From: an uncultured Collinsella sp.
GTDB taxonomy: Bacteria; Actinomycetota; Coriobacteriia; Coriobacteriales; Coriobacteriaceae
Reading direction: 5' to 3'
Length of the DNA stretch: 6,609 nucleotides
Assembly: GCA_938045085.1 (NCBI GenBank)
Contig: CALINZ010000188.1
Span: 1 to 6,609, forward strand
Shown: positions 5,423-6,609 of the stretch, in pieces
Layout: the number at the start of each line of letters is the position of its first letter
How positions within the stretch are numbered: position 1 is the stretch's first letter
The notes under the pieces: model-generated
What the model saw: the letters and a program-made list of their open reading frames with translations, nothing else
Databases searched by the model: none
What the model was told of the DNA's origin: nothing
Program-made: the position numbers and the translations under genes

Positions 5423-6609
5423 ATGCCCGAGAAGATTGAAGAGCTGGTACGCGCTGCGCTTGCTGCGGCCCAGGAGGCCGGCGACCTTTCCGCATTTGAA
5501 CTTGACGATTGCGCTATCGAGCGACCGGCTGACACTTCTCATGGCGAGTGGACCTCTACCATGGCCCTGAAGTCCGCCAAGCTGGCCCACTGCGCCCCGC
5601 GCAAGATCGCCGAGGCCATCGTTGCCCATATGCCCGAGGACCCCGCGATCGAGAAGGTCGAGATCGCAGGCCCCGGCTTCATCAACTTCTACCTCTCCGT
5701 TGCCGTCAAGAATGCCATCTTTGGCGAGGCTCGCGAGAAGGGTATGGACTTCGCTAAGTCCAACGTCGGTGGTGGCCTGAAGACCCAGGTTGAGTTCGTT
5801 TCCGCCAACCCAGTCGGCCCCATGCACATCGGCCACGGCCGCTGGGCCGCGCTGGGCGACTCGCTCTGCCGCGTTATGGACCACGCCGGTTACGACATCC
5901 AGCGTGAGTTCTACATCAACGACCACGGCTCTCAGATGAACACCTTCGGCAACTCCATCAGCACGCGCTATATGCAGCTTGCCGACATCATCGCCAAGCA
6001 GGGTGTGGATATCGACGAGGCTCACAAGCTGCTGATCGCAGACCGCGACGCCTTTGTTGCCGACGAGAACGACGAGCACCCCGAGACCCATCCGTACCAG
6101 GACAACTTTGCCGAGACTCTGGGCAAGGACTCCTACGGCGGCGACTACATCATCGACGAGGCCGCCGAGTTCTGGCGCACCGACGGCGATAAGTGGGTCA
6201 ACGCCGATCCGCAGAAGCGCATGGAGAGCTTCCGCGAGCGCGGCTATGTAAAGATGGTCGACAACATGCGCGACCTCTGCCACGCCGTCAATTGCGACTT
6301 CGATCGTTGGTTCTCCGAGCGCTCGCTGTATGTGAAGGACACCGAGGGCGAGACCGCCGGCACCTCCGCCGTCGACCGCGCTTTTGAGAAGCTCGACAAG
6401 ATGGGCTACCTCTACACTAAGGACGGCGCCCTGTGGTTCCGCTCCACCGACCTGGGCGATGACAAGGACCGCGTTCTGATCAAGTCCGACGGCGAGTACA
6501 CCTACTTCGCCTCCGACGTCGCCTATCACTGGGATAAGTTCCAGCGCGTCGACCACGTCATCGACATCTGGGGCGCCGACCACCACGGCTACATCGAGCG
6601 CGTCCGCTG
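5423..6609 (+). CDS. argS: Arginyl-tRNA synthetase, N-terminal part (3' end outside the window)
   Basis: This class I aminoacyl-tRNA synthetase attaches arginine to tRNA-Arg using ATP in the cytoplasm. The frame stays open from the ATG at 5423 to the window end: 395 full codons, about two thirds of a typical 550-600-residue ArgS. An N-terminal tRNA-binding additional domain spans about residues 1-110, with IAGPGFINFYLS (81-92) typical of it. The catalytic domain follows, with VEFVSANPVGPMHIGHGR (123-140) carrying the HIGH signature at 135-138, then YINDHGSQM (164-172), YGGDYI (238-243), FDRWFSERSLY (293-303) and WGADHHGYIERV (383-394). The KMSKS loop and the anticodon-binding domain lie beyond the window. 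The start is secure, with AAGGAGG four bases upstream. Between about residues 187 and 237 is an acidic segment, longer than I expect at this place in ArgS. The gene is divergent from the CarD-like gene. Confidence 0.96.
   Translation, partial: MPEKIEELVRAALAAAQEAGDLSAFELDDCAIERPADTSHGEWTSTMALKSAKLAHCAPRKIAEAIVAHMPEDPAIEKVEIAGPGFINFYLSVAVKNAIFGEAREKGMDFAKSNVGGGLKTQVEFVSANPVGPMHIGHGRWAALGDSLCRVMDHAGYDIQREFYINDHGSQMNTFGNSISTRYMQLADIIAKQGVDIDEAHKLLIADRDAFVADENDEHPETHPYQDNFAETLGKDSYGGDYIIDEAAEFWRTDGDKWVNADPQKRMESFRERGYVKMVDNMRDLCHAVNCDFDRWFSERSLYVKDTEGETAGTSAVDRAFEKLDKMGYLYTKDGALWFRSTDLGDDKDRVLIKSDGEYTYFASDVAYHWDKFQRVDHVIDIWGADHHGYIERVR

Noticed and set aside
5405..6586. Long minus-strand open frame (393 codons) opposite argS
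   Set aside because: It is the mirror of a GC-rich coding strand. The plus strand is unmistakable ArgS, and the minus-strand translation is a low-complexity Val/Leu/Gly/Ala-rich sequence without family motifs.

Overview
The window is a GC-rich, gene-dense stretch of ordinary bacterial chromosome. Several traits suggest an actinobacterium of the class Coriobacteriia (Collinsella-like): strong preference for G/C at third codon positions, a stand-alone CarD/CdnL-type RNA polymerase-binding protein, and intergenic elements built around a GGGGAC/GTCCCC core. That taxonomic call is an inference from style; there is no rRNA or other marker gene to confirm it.

Layout: (1) 3-746, plus strand: the C-terminal two thirds of glutamate 5-kinase (proB), including its PUA domain, cut by the window edge. 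(2) 747-999: intergenic, with a strong bidirectional terminator nested inside a perfect 16-bp inverted repeat, then two GGGGAC motifs. (3) 1000-2418, minus strand: a large proline-iminopeptidase-like alpha/beta hydrolase (peptidase S33). (4) 2419-2530: a short divergent promoter region. (5) 2531-3817, plus strand: complete gamma-glutamyl phosphate reductase (proA). (6) 3831-3871: a terminator between convergent genes. (7) 3887-4486, minus strand: a 199-residue HD-superfamily hydrolase of unknown substrate. (8) 4541-4581: a second, almost identical copy of that terminator. (9) 4595-5080, minus strand: a CarD-family regulator that contains no tryptophan. (10) 5081-5422: a comparatively AT-rich divergent intergenic region carrying the likely argS promoter. 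(11) 5423 to the window end, plus strand: the N-terminal 395 codons of arginyl-tRNA synthetase (argS), cut by the window edge.

ProB and ProA catalyse the first two steps from glutamate to proline. They are usually adjacent, but here a gene for an enzyme likely to release N-terminal proline from peptides sits between them in the opposite orientation, so synthesis and peptide salvage of proline appear to share one locus. The HD hydrolase and CarD-like genes both read on the minus strand but are separated by a terminator, so they are probably separate transcription units. argS is divergent from the CarD-like gene.

I found no mobile element, CRISPR array, tRNA/rRNA gene, prophage or defence system, and nothing amounting to a clearly new biological system. 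The best leads are the repeated terminator elements, especially the direct-repeat pair around the HD gene, the tryptophan-free CarD protein, the split proB/proA locus and a long insertion in ArgS.
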